From positions 1 to 64,000 of the forward strand of contig JADJVK010000017.1 of the NCBI GenBank assembly GCA_016710625.1: a stretch of 64,000 bases of DNA, in the 5' to 3' direction. Source of the DNA: Saprospiraceae bacterium. GTDB taxonomy: Bacteria; Bacteroidota; Bacteroidia; Chitinophagales; Saprospiraceae. The position numbers and the translations under genes were made by a program. Below the pieces are notes generated by a model, which was not told the DNA's origin, searched no databases, and saw only the letters and a program-made list of their open reading frames with translations. Shown one piece after another: positions 32,399 to 42,241 of the stretch (positions within the stretch are counted from its first letter, which is position 1; the number at the start of each line of letters is the position of its first letter).

Positions 32399-35143
32399 TT
32401 AACTAGCGAATTTTGCCTCCATTTCTTTTTTATATTTCCCTTTTGATTTTCTTATTTTACAGCTAACTACCTTATATTCAGGACATTTTGCCTCCGAACA
32501 ATGTTCATCAGAAGTGATGTTGTTCAACATGATTTCTGGAAAATGAAAGGTAGAACTTAATATGCCAGGTAGCACCTCATCCGTAATTTTTGCTTTAATA
32601 TCTACTTTTCCTCTTGGGCTTTCCACACAAACGAAATCACCATCATTAATCAGCTCTTTGGCAGCATCTGCTGGATTGATTAGTAATACATCTTCTGTCA
32701 AAATCGCAACATTTCCAGTCCTTCTGGTCATGGTTCCACAGTTGTAATGCTCTAATTCTCTGTTTGTTGTGATAATGTATGGATAATCTTTTCCATAGGT
32801 TTCTATTTCATGAGATTCTACAAAATCAAAATTAGCAAAGCTCCCTTTACCTCTTGTGAATGTTTCGGTATGTAACAATTTTGTGTCTTCACCATCAGGT
32901 TTTACGGGCCATTGTAAGCCCATAGTGCCCAACCTATCCCAAGTAACACCTGCAAAAAATGGAACTATCTGCGAAATTTCCTTCAACATAGTATCGGCTG
33001 AATAAGCAGGTTGAGCATATCCCATTCTGTTCATCACTTCAATGATTTGAACGCCATCTGGCATGGTGCCTTCGATGGGCTCCACTATTTTATTCACTTT
33101 CTGAATCCTTCTTTCTCCATTTGTAAATGTTCCCTCTTTCTCCAAAAAGGAGGAGGAAGGTAAAATTACTGTGGCATATTTACTGGTCTCCGTCATGAAA
33201 ATTTCAGAAACAATCAATAAATCCAAATTTGTTAATGCTTTTATGACTTTTTGTGTATTCGGATCGGTCTGCACCACATCTTCCCCAATTATCCACAATG
33301 CTTTCAAATCACCAGCAATGGCTGCATCAAACATTTCAGGAATTTTATAACCAATCTTACTAGGAACTTTTGCTCCATAAAATGCATTGTACCGTTGATT
33401 GATTTCTGGGTTTGTAACATCCAGATAGCCAGCACCTTGGTGTGGTTGTGCCCCCATGTCAGCAGCTCCTTGCACATTGTTTTGACCCCTAAGTGGATTC
33501 ATTCCTACTCCTTTCCTTCCCACATTTCCAGTCAGCAAAATCAAATCTGCAATCAACTGAATCGCAAAAGTGCCTTGAGAATGCTCCGTTACACCTAATC
33601 CATGAAATTCCATAGCTGCTTTTGCAGAGCCGTAGGCAACCGAAGCTTTTTTAACTAAATCCTTCGAAACACCAGTTATTTTAGACAATTCATCCATGTC
33701 TAAAGCCAATATTTGATTTTTGAAATCCAAATATCCTTCAGTTCTTGTGTCAACAAAGGATTGATTCACAAGGTTTTCTGTGATAATATAATAAAGCATC
33801 ATATTTAATAATGCCACATTTGTCCCAGGTCTTAATTGCAAAAAATAGGTAGCATACGAAGCAAGTTCAGTTCTTCTCGGGTCAATAACGATGCTAGTCA
33901 CTCCTTTCATGAACTTTTGCTTCATTTTAGCTCCAGTCACTGGATGAGCATCTGTCGGGTTTGCACCAATGACCAATATACAATCGGTATAATCCAAATC
34001 CTCTATCGAATTTGTTGCCGCTCCAGTGCCGAATGCTCTTTGCATTCCTAATGCAGTCGGGGAGTGACAAACCCTTGCACAACAGTCAATATTATTCGTG
34101 CCTATGACAACTCTTATAAATTTTTGCATCAAATAATTTTCCTCATTTGGCGTCCTTGCAGAAGAAATTCCAGCAATAGCATCTGCTCCAAAGTTCTGCT
34201 TGATACTGGTCAACTTGTCCACAATAAAACTATAGGCTTCCTCCCAACTAACTGGAACGAACTCCCCATTTTTCTTAATCAGTGGTGATTTTAATCGATC
34301 TGGATGATTATAAAATTTGAAAGCATAACGTCCTTTCAAACATGTATGACCTTGATTGACTTCTGCATCATACGGAGCTTGGATGGACAAAATTTCTCCA
34401 TTACTCACAGATACTTCTAGATTGCAACCAACACCACAATAGGTGCAGGTTGTCTGAATTTTTTTGTCTCCATGAACTGATTTGGATTGGAAAACATCTG
34501 AAATAGCAGAAGTTGGGCATGCCTGAGCACAAGCCCCACAGCTCACACAATCCGATTCGAAAAAAGTTTGATTGCTACTCTTAATAATATGATTGTCAAA
34601 TCCTCTTCCCGACATATTCAGCACAAATTGCCCTTGTACTTCATCACAAGCCCTCACACAGCGATAGCAATTAATACATTTGGAAAGATCGGAAGTCATG
34701 TAAGGATGCGACAAATCTTTTTTTCTGTCCAGGTGATTTTTTCCAGCAGGATATCGAACCTTTCTAATTCCAACTTGTGCTGCAACGTCTTGTAATTCAC
34801 AATTTCCATTCACCTCACAAGTCAGGCAGTCCATCGGATGGTCGGTCAAGACCAGTTCAATAATATTTTTTCGAAGTTTTTGAACACTTTGAGAATCTGT
34901 ATAAATATATTGACCTGTACCCACTGGAGTGTGGCAAGATGCAACCGTTCTGGTTGGACCATCTTGAGCCAAAGCAACTTCCACACTACATACCCGACAT
35001 GAACCAAAAGGCTCTAGGTTTGGGGCATCACAAAGAGTGGGGATGGCATTCCTTTTTTCTTTAATTCTTCTGACGAAATTTAAAATAGTTTCCCCATTTT
35101 GATATTCGTAAGGTCGATTATTGATATAGGCTACTTGGCTCAT
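32399..35143 (-). CDS. fdhA: NAD-linked formate dehydrogenase, catalytic alpha subunit
   Basis: 914 residues, intact. It oxidises formate to CO2 at a molybdenum- or tungsten-bis-pyranopterin centre. Domains: a 2Fe-2S ferredoxin domain (Cys38, 49, 52, 70), a His-Cys3 4Fe-4S site (His102, Cys106, 109, 115), two 4Fe-4S ferredoxin sites (Cys156/159/162/166 and Cys199/202/205/209), the Mo-protein 4Fe-4S (Cys233, 236, 240, 268) and the molybdopterin domains with metal ligand Cys359 in RVCHSP. The ligand is encoded as Cys, not selenocysteine. The extended NuoG-like N-terminus matches cytosolic NAD-dependent enzymes (FdsA type) that work with a NuoE/NuoF-like diaphorase. Those partners and FdhD lie about 8.5 kb away at 43592-46038 on the other strand. 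Confidence 0.92.
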   Translation of the reverse strand: MSQVAYINNRPYEYQNGETILNFVRRIKEKRNAIPTLCDAPNLEPFGSCRVCSVEVALAQDGPTRTVASCHTPVGTGQYIYTDSQSVQKLRKNIIELVLTDHPMDCLTCEVNGNCELQDVAAQVGIRKVRYPAGKNHLDRKKDLSHPYMTSDLSKCINCYRCVRACDEVQGQFVLNMSGRGFDNHIIKSSNQTFFESDCVSCGACAQACPTSAISDVFQSKSVHGDKKIQTTCTYCGVGCNLEVSVSNGEILSIQAPYDAEVNQGHTCLKGRYAFKFYNHPDRLKSPLIKKNGEFVPVSWEEAYSFIVDKLTSIKQNFGADAIAGISSARTPNEENYLMQKFIRVVIGTNNIDCCARVCHSPTALGMQRAFGTGAATNSIEDLDYTDCILVIGANPTDAHPVTGAKMKQKFMKGVTSIVIDPRRTELASYATYFLQLRPGTNVALLNMMLYYIITENLVNQSFVDTRTEGYLDFKNQILALDMDELSKITGVSKDLVKKASVAYGSAKAAMEFHGLGVTEHSQGTFAIQLIADLILLTGNVGRKGVGMNPLRGQNNVQGAADMGAQPHQGAGYLDVTNPEINQRYNAFYGAKVPSKIGYKIPEMFDAAIAGDLKALWIIGEDVVQTDPNTQKVIKALTNLDLLIVSEIFMTETSKYATVILPSSSFLEKEGTFTNGERRIQKVNKIVEPIEGTMPDGVQIIEVMNRMGYAQPAYSADTMLKEISQIVPFFAGVTWDRLGTMGLQWPVKPDGEDTKLLHTETFTRGKGSFANFDFVESHEIETYGKDYPYIITTNRELEHYNCGTMTRRTGNVAILTEDVLLINPADAAKELINDGDFVCVESPRGKVDIKAKITDEVLPGILSSTFHFPEIMLNNITSDEHCSEAKCPEYKVVSCKIRKSKGKYKKEMEAKFAS

Positions 35144-35311
35144 TCTTAATTATTTGGTTGAAAAAACAGCATGATAGATAAATTCTAACAAAAATTTATC
35201 CAATAATTTTACATAAAGATATTGGTTTAAAGATAATTTTTAAAATAAAATATGGTAATAAATGATTTTGGAAGGACTAATGAAATATAAAACTGTAAAT
35301 TTGTAAAAACA

Positions 35312-36679
35312 ATGGAAAAAATGAAGTATTTATATATTGGCTTTTTCATAATTATTTTTCAATTTATCTCTTTTTCGCAATCCAATCAATTATTTGATGA
35401 TAAGGTGGTGAATGAAATATATGTTGAAATTCCAACCGATACTTTAGCCAAAATTTATTCCAACCCACTCTCTGAAAATTATTCAAATGCAACTTTTGTA
35501 TTTGGAAAAGACACCATCAAGAATGTTGGATTTAGATTAAGAGGGAATTCATCGAGATATTCTAAGAAAAAGTCTTTTAAAATAAGCTTTAATGAATTTG
35601 TTAGTGGCACAAAATATCAAGGTGTCAAAAAAATCAATTTAAATGGGCAGCACAATGACCCATCATTGATTCGGGAAAAGTTGTTTTATGATACTTGGAA
35701 AAAAGCTGGTTTCCCTGAGAGAAGAAGTGCTTTTGTTAGGGTTTTTATTAATAAAAAATACTATGGTTTATATACTTTGTTGGAAGAATATGATAAAGAT
35801 TGGTTGACTAGGGTTTTTGGTGAAAATGATGGCAATTTATATAAATGTACATATCCTGCTGATTTGAAATATATCAATGAAGATCAGAATTCCTATAAAA
35901 AACTATTTAATACCACCACTACGGGAGGAAGGGTTTATGATTTGAAAACAAATGAAACAGCGGATGATTATACCGATTTAGTAAAATTGATTGCAACTGC
36001 TAATATACCTATTAATCAAGCATTTGCGGATTCAATTCAAAAAGTTTTGGATATCAATTGGATGCTCAAAGCTTTTGCTATGGATGTGGCGATGGGAAAT
36101 TGGGATGATTTTTTCTACAATAAAAATAACTATTTTTTATACTATGCAGCAGATCATAAATTCAAATTTATAACCTATGATACGGATAATACAGCAGGAA
36201 TTGATTTCGTAAATGTGGATTGGGCAACGAGAAATTGTTTGAATTGGTACCAAAATAGTATTCCATTACCGCCAAAATTAATGAGTGTGCCTTCATTTAA
36301 ATTACAATTTGCAAAATATTTAGATACAATTGCTAGAAATCTGATTGCTCCAAGTGTCATTTTTCCCAAAATAGATTCTATGAAAACTTTGATAAGATCC
36401 TCCGTTTTGCAAGATTCTTTTAGAAGATTGGATTATGGTTTTGATAGTCTAGCTTTTGAGAAAAGTTTTGTTGGGAAGGTAATCAGCTTCGCACCTTATG
36501 GTGTAAAACCATTTTTTGAAACAAGATACAATAAGATTTTAGAGCAGCTTTCGGTTATTTTAAGTTTGGAAAATGATTTGGAGCATCAAGAAAATGAGGT
36601 GAAAATCTATCCCAACCCAACAAATGATTTTTTGTATTTTAATTCAAGTCAAAAAAATATTTTCAATAATTATTTATAA
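35312..36679 (+). CDS. CotH kinase-family secreted protein (C-terminus frameshifted)
   Basis: Signal peptide (to SFSQ), then the CotH domain: FRLRGNSSRYSKKKSFKISF, KINLNGQHNDPSLIREKLFYD, RVFINKKYYGLYTLLEEYDKDWL, and near residue 245 MDVAMGNWDDFFYNKNNYFLY with FITYDTDNTAGID. CotH proteins are atypical kinases (spore-coat protein kinase in Bacillus; also in eukaryotic pathogens). In Bacteroidota they are often exported. The frame is lost at a seven-A run (36651-36657), so the T9SS tail (YPNPTNDFLYFN...) continues in 36624-36821, giving about 500 residues. ATG at 35321 is an alternative start. The gene is divergent from fdhA. Confidence 0.8.
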   Translation: MEKMKYLYIGFFIIIFQFISFSQSNQLFDDKVVNEIYVEIPTDTLAKIYSNPLSENYSNATFVFGKDTIKNVGFRLRGNSSRYSKKKSFKISFNEFVSGTKYQGVKKINLNGQHNDPSLIREKLFYDTWKKAGFPERRSAFVRVFINKKYYGLYTLLEEYDKDWLTRVFGENDGNLYKCTYPADLKYINEDQNSYKKLFNTTTTGGRVYDLKTNETADDYTDLVKLIATANIPINQAFADSIQKVLDINWMLKAFAMDVAMGNWDDFFYNKNNYFLYYAADHKFKFITYDTDNTAGIDFVNVDWATRNCLNWYQNSIPLPPKLMSVPSFKLQFAKYLDTIARNLIAPSVIFPKIDSMKTLIRSSVLQDSFRRLDYGFDSLAFEKSFVGKVISFAPYGVKPFFETRYNKILEQLSVILSLENDLEHQENEVKIYPNPTNDFLYFNSSQKNIFNNYL

Positions 36680-36821
36680 TGAAATGGGGCAAGAAATTAA
36701 AAGAGTAAATTCAGTAAGTGAAAATAAAATAGATTTAAGCAATTTAAAATCAGGATTATATATAATTAAATTTTTAAATATGAATAATGAAAAAATAGTG
36801 AAAAAGGTGCTGAAAAATTAA
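36624..36821 (+). CDS. T9SS sorting-domain end of the CotH protein
   Basis: Only the part after about 36655 is real. It reads FSIIIYNEMGQEIKRVNS, ENKIDLSNLKSGLYIIKFLN and a lysine-rich end KIVKKVLKN, the second half of a type A T9SS sorting domain whose first half is at the end of the CotH frame. Confidence 0.75.
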   Translation: MIFCILIQVKKIFSIIIYNEMGQEIKRVNSVSENKIDLSNLKSGLYIIKFLNMNNEKIVKKVLKN

Positions 36822-36930
36822 AAATTATTATAATATAGGAATTTGTCATTGAGTTATTTATATATTTAATTATATTTGCATGTATAAAGCGATTTGAGTA
36901 ACAAAAACTGATAAAAAAAATTACCGATTT

Positions 36931-38601
36931 ATGAGAAGTATCTCACTGATTATTGTATTTATTTTCATTCAATGTAGTAATCTATTTTCCCAAAATACTA
37001 TTGAAAATTTAAAGCTGATAGAAAAATTTGAAATCTATTTCGAGTCAAATAAATATCAGTTGGCTTCTGATGCACCTTCCGTTCTTAATAGGGCAGAAAA
37101 ACTTTACAATCAAAATACAAAAAGAAAAATTAGAATCACAGCACAAACAGATGGTGTTGGGAAAGATAATAGCAACTATATTTTGAGTGATAAAAGAGCA
37201 AATTCTGTAAAATATTATTTTTTAGAGCATGGCATTCCAAGTGATGCAATATCAATTACCACAATGGGTAAAGATTTTCCTGTTGCGAATAACGATAAGG
37301 AAGATGGTAGAAAAATAAATAGAAGAGCAACCATTGAAGTCTATGAGCCAACGTATGAAACCGTTTATCCTAGCGGATCATCTGGAGGAAATACAGAAAA
37401 TGTGATCATTGAAAAACAAATGGAATTAGCGAAAGCTAAAGAAGTTTTGGTGGAGAAAAAATCAAAAGTTGATAAGGAAAAAGAAGAGCTTGCAAATAAA
37501 CAAATGCAGCTGGAAAAGATAAAAGCTGAGTTGGCAGAAAAACAAAGATTATTAGATTTGGAAAAAGAAGAAATTACTAAAAAAGAATCTAATATCGAAC
37601 GAACTAATGCTGAAATCAGTGAAAAACAAGTGGTTGTAAAGCAGGCAAAAGAAGAATTGGTGATGGCTGTTGAAAAAACAAAGGAGGAAATTGCTATGAA
37701 GCAACAGCTTCTTGAAAAAGCAAAGATGGCTATCAACGAAAATTCTTCAGAAACAATTACTTCTACAAAAACAGAGGTGAAAACCAAAGTTACGACTCCA
37801 GAACCAAAAGTTGTAACTGTTGAAAAAACGACATCTATTGATAAGCCATTAGCAGAAGCTCCAAAAGAAAAAATGGTGGAAAAGCCAGTGGTAGTGGAGA
37901 AAACAAAGGAAATAGTTGCAGAAAAGAAAATAGAAACACCAGTTGTTACTGAAAAGCCTACGCCTCAACCTGTAGATGTGTCTCCAGCCATTAGAGCCAG
38001 AATTACCAATATCGAAACAGGAAGTGGTGTAAAATCAACGATATATTATTTTAATGATAGCGGAACAGAAGAGTCTATCGAAACGGATGAAGCTGGATAT
38101 TTTGAAATTCCTGGAAAAGATGGCGACAGCAAAGCATTGGAAGTATATTCCAAAGGTTTCTTTTATCAATCGGTTGATTCTAAGGTAGCTAAGTCGAATG
38201 CAGTTCAATCCGTTCGTATCAAACCATTAACTATTGGCTCATCTTATGTAATCAGCAATTTATATTTCAAGCCGGATATGGCTGTTTTGGTAGAAACTTC
38301 AAAGCCACAATTGACAAAAGTTTTGCGATTCATGAAAGTGAATGATGGTATTTCAATTGAGCTTGGTGGGCATGTGAATGCTCCAGGAATTGAGCCAAAA
38401 AAATTACCGAAATCTGAATTCGAATTGTCTGTGAATAGAGCAAAATTTGTCCACGACTATTTGTTGAATAATGACGTGAACTCTAGCAATATTACTTTTA
38501 AAGGCTACGGAAATACGAAGATGAAAAACCCAACTGCAAGAGCTTATTCTAATGAAGAATTGGAAAATATGAGGGTGGAGATTAAGGTGTTGAAGTTGTA
38601 A
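36931..38601 (+). CDS. Protein with two OmpA-like domains around a coiled coil
   Basis: 556 residues, intact. Signal peptide 1-21. The first OmpA-like domain (about 25-137) has FEIYFESNKYQL, TAQTDGVGKDNSNYILSDKRA and INRRATIEVYEP. A long coiled coil (about 155-275) with Lys/Glu heptads follows, then a Pro/Val/Lys-rich linker (to about 350). A carboxypeptidase-regulatory-like beta domain (about 350-425: IRARITNIETGSGV, ETDEAGYFEIPG) leads to a second, diverged OmpA-like domain (about 435-556: ISNLYFKPDMAVL, ELGGHVNAP, LSVNRAKFVHDYLLNNDV, NMRVEIKVL). OmpA domains usually bind peptidoglycan. Two in one chain separated by a rod could bridge distant points of the envelope (inference). It is bounded by a bidirectional terminator. 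Confidence 0.75.
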   Translation: MRSISLIIVFIFIQCSNLFSQNTIENLKLIEKFEIYFESNKYQLASDAPSVLNRAEKLYNQNTKRKIRITAQTDGVGKDNSNYILSDKRANSVKYYFLEHGIPSDAISITTMGKDFPVANNDKEDGRKINRRATIEVYEPTYETVYPSGSSGGNTENVIIEKQMELAKAKEVLVEKKSKVDKEKEELANKQMQLEKIKAELAEKQRLLDLEKEEITKKESNIERTNAEISEKQVVVKQAKEELVMAVEKTKEEIAMKQQLLEKAKMAINENSSETITSTKTEVKTKVTTPEPKVVTVEKTTSIDKPLAEAPKEKMVEKPVVVEKTKEIVAEKKIETPVVTEKPTPQPVDVSPAIRARITNIETGSGVKSTIYYFNDSGTEESIETDEAGYFEIPGKDGDSKALEVYSKGFFYQSVDSKVAKSNAVQSVRIKPLTIGSSYVISNLYFKPDMAVLVETSKPQLTKVLRFMKVNDGISIELGGHVNAPGIEPKKLPKSEFELSVNRAKFVHDYLLNNDVNSSNITFKGYGNTKMKNPTARAYSNEELENMRVEIKVLKL

Positions 38602-38653
38602 AGGGTGTTAAGTTTGATTTGTTGGATCGTTGATAATTCGGGGTTGATCCGAA

Positions 38654-38710
38654 GTTCCGATAATTCGGAACGGGAGTTGATTCCGGATTTTAGTTCCGAA
38701 TTTTTCGGAA
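38654..38710. repeat. REP-like TTCCGA/TCGGAA palindromes
   Basis: Two hairpins: GTTCCGA-taat-TCGGAAC (38654-38671) and TTCCGAA-ttt-TTCGGAA (38694-38710). The same core recurs at 47690-47705 and a relative, TCCCGA/TCGGGA, at 24967-24982. They lie between a convergent gene pair and look like short dispersed palindromic repeats. Confidence 0.55.
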
Positions 38711-38781
38711 GTTCGAAATGTGATTGGAATTGTAAAAGATGTTTAATTGAAAATATAATTGGATTTGTGGGGAAGGGATTA

Positions 38782-38818
38782 AAAAATGCAGAATTGGAGT
38801 TTCCAGTTCTGCATTTTT
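38782..38818. terminator. Bidirectional terminator between ompA-like gene and leuS
   Basis: The stem AATGCAGAATTGGA pairs with TCCAGTTCTGCATT with one wobble or mismatch and an A tract before and T tract after, so it can stop transcripts from both convergent genes. Confidence 0.8.
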
Positions 38819-38845
38819 ATTTGTACCAATCTGTATTACAATAAA

Positions 38846-41614
38846 TTATAAAACAATATTTACCATTTTCTTTGGAACGACAATTACTTTTTTGATTTCA
38901 TTACCTTCCACCCATTTTTGAACTACTTCCATAGCTAAAGCTGCTTTCTCTACCTCACTTGGCGTCGCATTTGCTGGGAAAGTTGCTTCACCTCTTCTTT
39001 TTCCATTGATAGCAACAGTATAAGTGAAAGCATCTTCTTCCAAATAGGCTTCGTTTACCACAGGATAAGCAGCTTCTAAATTGGAAGTTGTGTTGCCCAT
39101 TAATTCCCACAATTCTTCAGAAATATGTGGAGCAAAAGGCGAAATCAACAAGGCAAATTGCGATAAAATTTCGTGGTTTTTGCAATTGATAGATTTTAAA
39201 TCATTGCAACAAATCATCATAGCACTAACACATGTATTGAATGACAATTTTTCAATGTCTTCTCTTACCTTTTTTATGCAAGTATGCAATATTTTCAACT
39301 CTGCTTTGCTTGGAGCGTCTTTGCTAAAATCAACTAGCTGATTGTCAACGACATACAAACTCCAAAATCTTCTTAGGAATCTACTTACACCATCAATACT
39401 CTTTGTATCCCATGGTTTGGATTGCTCAATGGGTCCCAAAAACATCTCATACATCCTGAAACAATCTGCACCATATTCTTCCACCACATCATCTGGATTT
39501 ACGACATTGTATTTGGATTTGGACATTTTTTCCACTTCGTAAGTCAATTGAGTAAATTGCTCCCCTTTGTCATCCGTAACCCAATCAATCTCATTATCTA
39601 TATCAATTCCTTCAAATCTATTGTCATTTTTGATAATTTCTAAATAGTCTTTTTTGAACAATCTATCTTTATCATCAGCAAATTGAATTTGAATATGCAA
39701 TTTTCTTGTTCCTCCATCCCCTTTTTTTATGTGGATAAATAAAGATCTTCCCTGTATCATCCCTTGATTTACCAATCTCAAATAGGGCTCGATGGTAGGC
39801 ACTTTTCCTAAATCATATAAAAACTTGTGCCAACAACGGCTATACATCAAATGCCCAACGGCATGTTCCGTACCACCAATATACAAATCCACCTGTTTCC
39901 AATAGTCGAGTGCCTGCTTGCTGGCAAACTCATCATCATTGTTGGCATCCATATACCGTAGGTAATACCAAGAAGAGCCTGCAAATCCAGGCATCGTATC
40001 GGTATCTCTTGTATGCCCATTTTTTAATTCTACCCATTCTTTCACCCTCGAAAGTGGCGATTGTGCACCACTAGCTGGTTTAAAATCATCCAAATCTGGC
40101 AATTCCAATGGTAAATTTGGGTCAGCATAAGCGACTCCGTCTTTGTCGTAAGTGATAGGGAAAGGCTCTCCCCAATATCTTTGTCGGCTAAAATTGGCGT
40201 CTCTTAATTTGTAATTGACCCTTCTTTTTCCCAAACCACTTTCATCAATTTTTTGAATAGCCAATCCAATCGCTTCTTTTACAGATTTGCCATTCAAAAA
40301 GTCGGAATTAATCATTTTGCCTACCTTATCCTGCAAACTTGCATTGGGAAAATCAGATTTGTCCACCACTTCGATGATGTCTAACCCGAATTTTTTTGCA
40401 AAGGCATTGTCTCTTTCATCATCGGATGGCACAGCCATAATAGCCCCTGTTCCATAGTCTAACAACACATATTCCGCAATCCAAATAGGTATTTTGTTGC
40501 CAGAAAATGGATGAACACAATATGCTCCTGTGAAAGCACCAGTCACCGTTTTAGACTCAGACATCCTATCCCTATCCGATCTGGTTTGCACATAATTCAG
40601 ATATTTTTGGATATTTTCTTTTTCAGAACTAGTCGTAATTTCTTGCACCAAAGGGTGCTCTGGAGCCATCACCATAAAAGTGGCACCAAAAATAGTGTCG
40701 GGACGAGTAGTAAAAATTTCTAATTTTTGATCATGATTTTCGATATCGAAAAATACGGTAGTACCCTCACTTTTTCCAATCCAGTTTTTCTGCATGGCTT
40801 TCATCGCATCGCTCCAATCCAATGTATCCAAGTCATTCAACAACCTTTCTGCATAAGCTGTGATTCTTAGACTCCATTGTAGCATCGCTTTTTTCACAAC
40901 AGGATGTCCCCCTCTTTCCGAAACGCCGTCTTTTACTTCATCATTAGCCAAAACCGTTCCCAAAGCCTCACACCACCATACATAGCTGGTTTTTCTATAA
41001 GCTAAACGATAATTCATCAACACATCATCCTTCATTTTTGGTGAAAATGATGACCATTCAGCTGCTGTAAAGGTATTTTCTTGGTTGTTATGAGCATTGA
41101 TTTTTAGATTCCCATTTTCTTCGAAATGCTTGATTAATGCACTAATGGGTAAAGCCTTATTGGCATCCAAATCGTAATAATGATCAAATAACTGAAGAAA
41201 AATCCATTGTGTCCATTTATAATAGGTTGGATCACAAGTACTTACTTGTCTGTCCCAATCAAAGCAAAATCCCAAATTATCCAATTGCTTTCGATATCTT
41301 TCTACGTTAGTAACAGTAGAATCAGCTGGATGAACCCCAGTTTGTATGGCATATTGCTCAGCTGGAAGCCCAAAAGCATCATATCCCATTGGATGAAGCA
41401 CATTGAATCCATTGAGCCTTTTGTATCTAGAATAAATATCCGAAGCGATATAACCTAATGGGTGACCAACATGCAGACCTGCTCCAGACGGATATGGAAA
41501 CATATCCAGCACAAAATATTTTGGTCTATCAGATTGATTACTAACTTGGTAGGATTTCAAATCTTTCCATCGTTGTTGCCATTTTCGTTCAATTTCTCTC
41601 GGATTGTATTCCAT
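38846..41614 (-). CDS. leuS: Leucyl-tRNA synthetase
   Basis: 922 residues from the preferred ATG at 41614 (MEYNPREIERKWQQRW, the usual LeuS start). A GTG-started extension to 41653 is possible but unlikely. Class I motifs are the HIGH equivalent HVGH in PYPSGAGLHVGH (about 41-51) and KMSKS at about residue 697. The editing domain has TRPDTIFGATFMV and GTGAIMAVPSDDERD. Bacteroidota-type insertions are visible near RSLFIHIKKGDGG and before KMSKS. The C-terminal domain ends KKVIVVPKKMVNIVL. It charges tRNA-Leu and is essential; the gene is intact. It is divergent from the CPBP gene. Confidence 0.97.
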   Translation of the reverse strand: MEYNPREIERKWQQRWKDLKSYQVSNQSDRPKYFVLDMFPYPSGAGLHVGHPLGYIASDIYSRYKRLNGFNVLHPMGYDAFGLPAEQYAIQTGVHPADSTVTNVERYRKQLDNLGFCFDWDRQVSTCDPTYYKWTQWIFLQLFDHYYDLDANKALPISALIKHFEENGNLKINAHNNQENTFTAAEWSSFSPKMKDDVLMNYRLAYRKTSYVWWCEALGTVLANDEVKDGVSERGGHPVVKKAMLQWSLRITAYAERLLNDLDTLDWSDAMKAMQKNWIGKSEGTTVFFDIENHDQKLEIFTTRPDTIFGATFMVMAPEHPLVQEITTSSEKENIQKYLNYVQTRSDRDRMSESKTVTGAFTGAYCVHPFSGNKIPIWIAEYVLLDYGTGAIMAVPSDDERDNAFAKKFGLDIIEVVDKSDFPNASLQDKVGKMINSDFLNGKSVKEAIGLAIQKIDESGLGKRRVNYKLRDANFSRQRYWGEPFPITYDKDGVAYADPNLPLELPDLDDFKPASGAQSPLSRVKEWVELKNGHTRDTDTMPGFAGSSWYYLRYMDANNDDEFASKQALDYWKQVDLYIGGTEHAVGHLMYSRCWHKFLYDLGKVPTIEPYLRLVNQGMIQGRSLFIHIKKGDGGTRKLHIQIQFADDKDRLFKKDYLEIIKNDNRFEGIDIDNEIDWVTDDKGEQFTQLTYEVEKMSKSKYNVVNPDDVVEEYGADCFRMYEMFLGPIEQSKPWDTKSIDGVSRFLRRFWSLYVVDNQLVDFSKDAPSKAELKILHTCIKKVREDIEKLSFNTCVSAMMICCNDLKSINCKNHEILSQFALLISPFAPHISEELWELMGNTTSNLEAAYPVVNEAYLEEDAFTYTVAINGKRRGEATFPANATPSEVEKAALAMEVVQKWVEGNEIKKVIVVPKKMVNIVL

Positions 41615-41771
41615 AATATTGCAATATTTTTTAATATCAATAAATCGTGGCACAAAAATCCATCAATTTTAGCACTTATGCAAAAAACTTGTCGGTTATT
41701 AAAACCAAAAACAATATAAAATTTGAAAATAGTAGTTGAAAACAACAAATTTCAGATGAAAATTTGCTGCA

Positions 41772-41802
41772 TTTGTAAAGTGTCGTAGAATTACTACCTT
41801 TG
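41772..41802 (+). promoter_or_regulatory. Bacteroidota sigma-A promoter of CPBP-cdsA-fdhD operon
   Basis: TTTG at 41772-41775, a 19-base spacer and TACCTTTG at 41795-41802 match the family consensus TTTG-N19-TAnnTTTG exactly. The first gene starts at 41834. Confidence 0.75.
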
Positions 41803-41833
41803 CGGCTGAAGTAACAATAAATTATAATTATTG

Positions 41834-42241
41834 ATGAATTCATTTTTTGGCGATAAATTATCATCTAGGCAAATATTAATTTTTTTATTCAGCATCTGCT
41901 TTCTGGGTGGATTTTTGGGTAATGTGATAATTTATGGGCTATTGAGTTATAATCATTTAGATATGAATAGCTTAATTCAGGATTTGAATGAAAATAGCGA
42001 TATTTCTCATAGAAAATATATTTCAAATATATTGGCAATCAATCATTTATCAACATTTTTATTGCCTGTTTTAGTCTTGCTAAGTTTGCTGTATTACAAT
42101 AAATGGACCTCAATAGTAAAATTAACGACACCCAAAAACATTGGATTGCTCATTTTAGGTGTTTTTTGGTTGTTGCTTTCCTATCCTTTTATTGAGTGGT
42201 TATATACTGTAAATAAGCGATTCCCTTGCCGCAATGGATGA
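41834..42241 (+). CDS. CPBP-family membrane protease, N-terminal part
   Basis: Three hydrophobic helices (about 18-38, 72-92, 102-122) form the N-terminal membrane half. The frame slips near 42222 where one G seems missing (NK-A-IPLPQWM expected) and continues in 42226-42741, for a total of about 300 residues. ATG at 41834 is preferred over the in-frame TTG at 41831. It is the first gene of a run of four same-strand genes: CPBP, cdsA, fdhD and the diaphorase, with gaps of 2-9 bases after this gene. Confidence 0.8.
   Translation: MNSFFGDKLSSRQILIFLFSICFLGGFLGNVIIYGLLSYNHLDMNSLIQDLNENSDISHRKYISNILAINHLSTFLLPVLVLLSLLYYNKWTSIVKLTTPKNIGLLILGVFWLLLSYPFIEWLYTVNKRFPCRNG

Noticed and set aside
34060..34075. 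Selenocysteine in formate dehydrogenase
   Set aside because: The metal-ligand position (RVCHSP) is encoded by a normal Cys codon and the frame is open throughout.
37365..37787. 140-codon minus-strand frame inside the double-OmpA gene
   Set aside because: It is the antisense of the Lys/Glu coiled coil (Ser/Phe-rich shadow); the plus-strand protein is complete and conserved in pattern.
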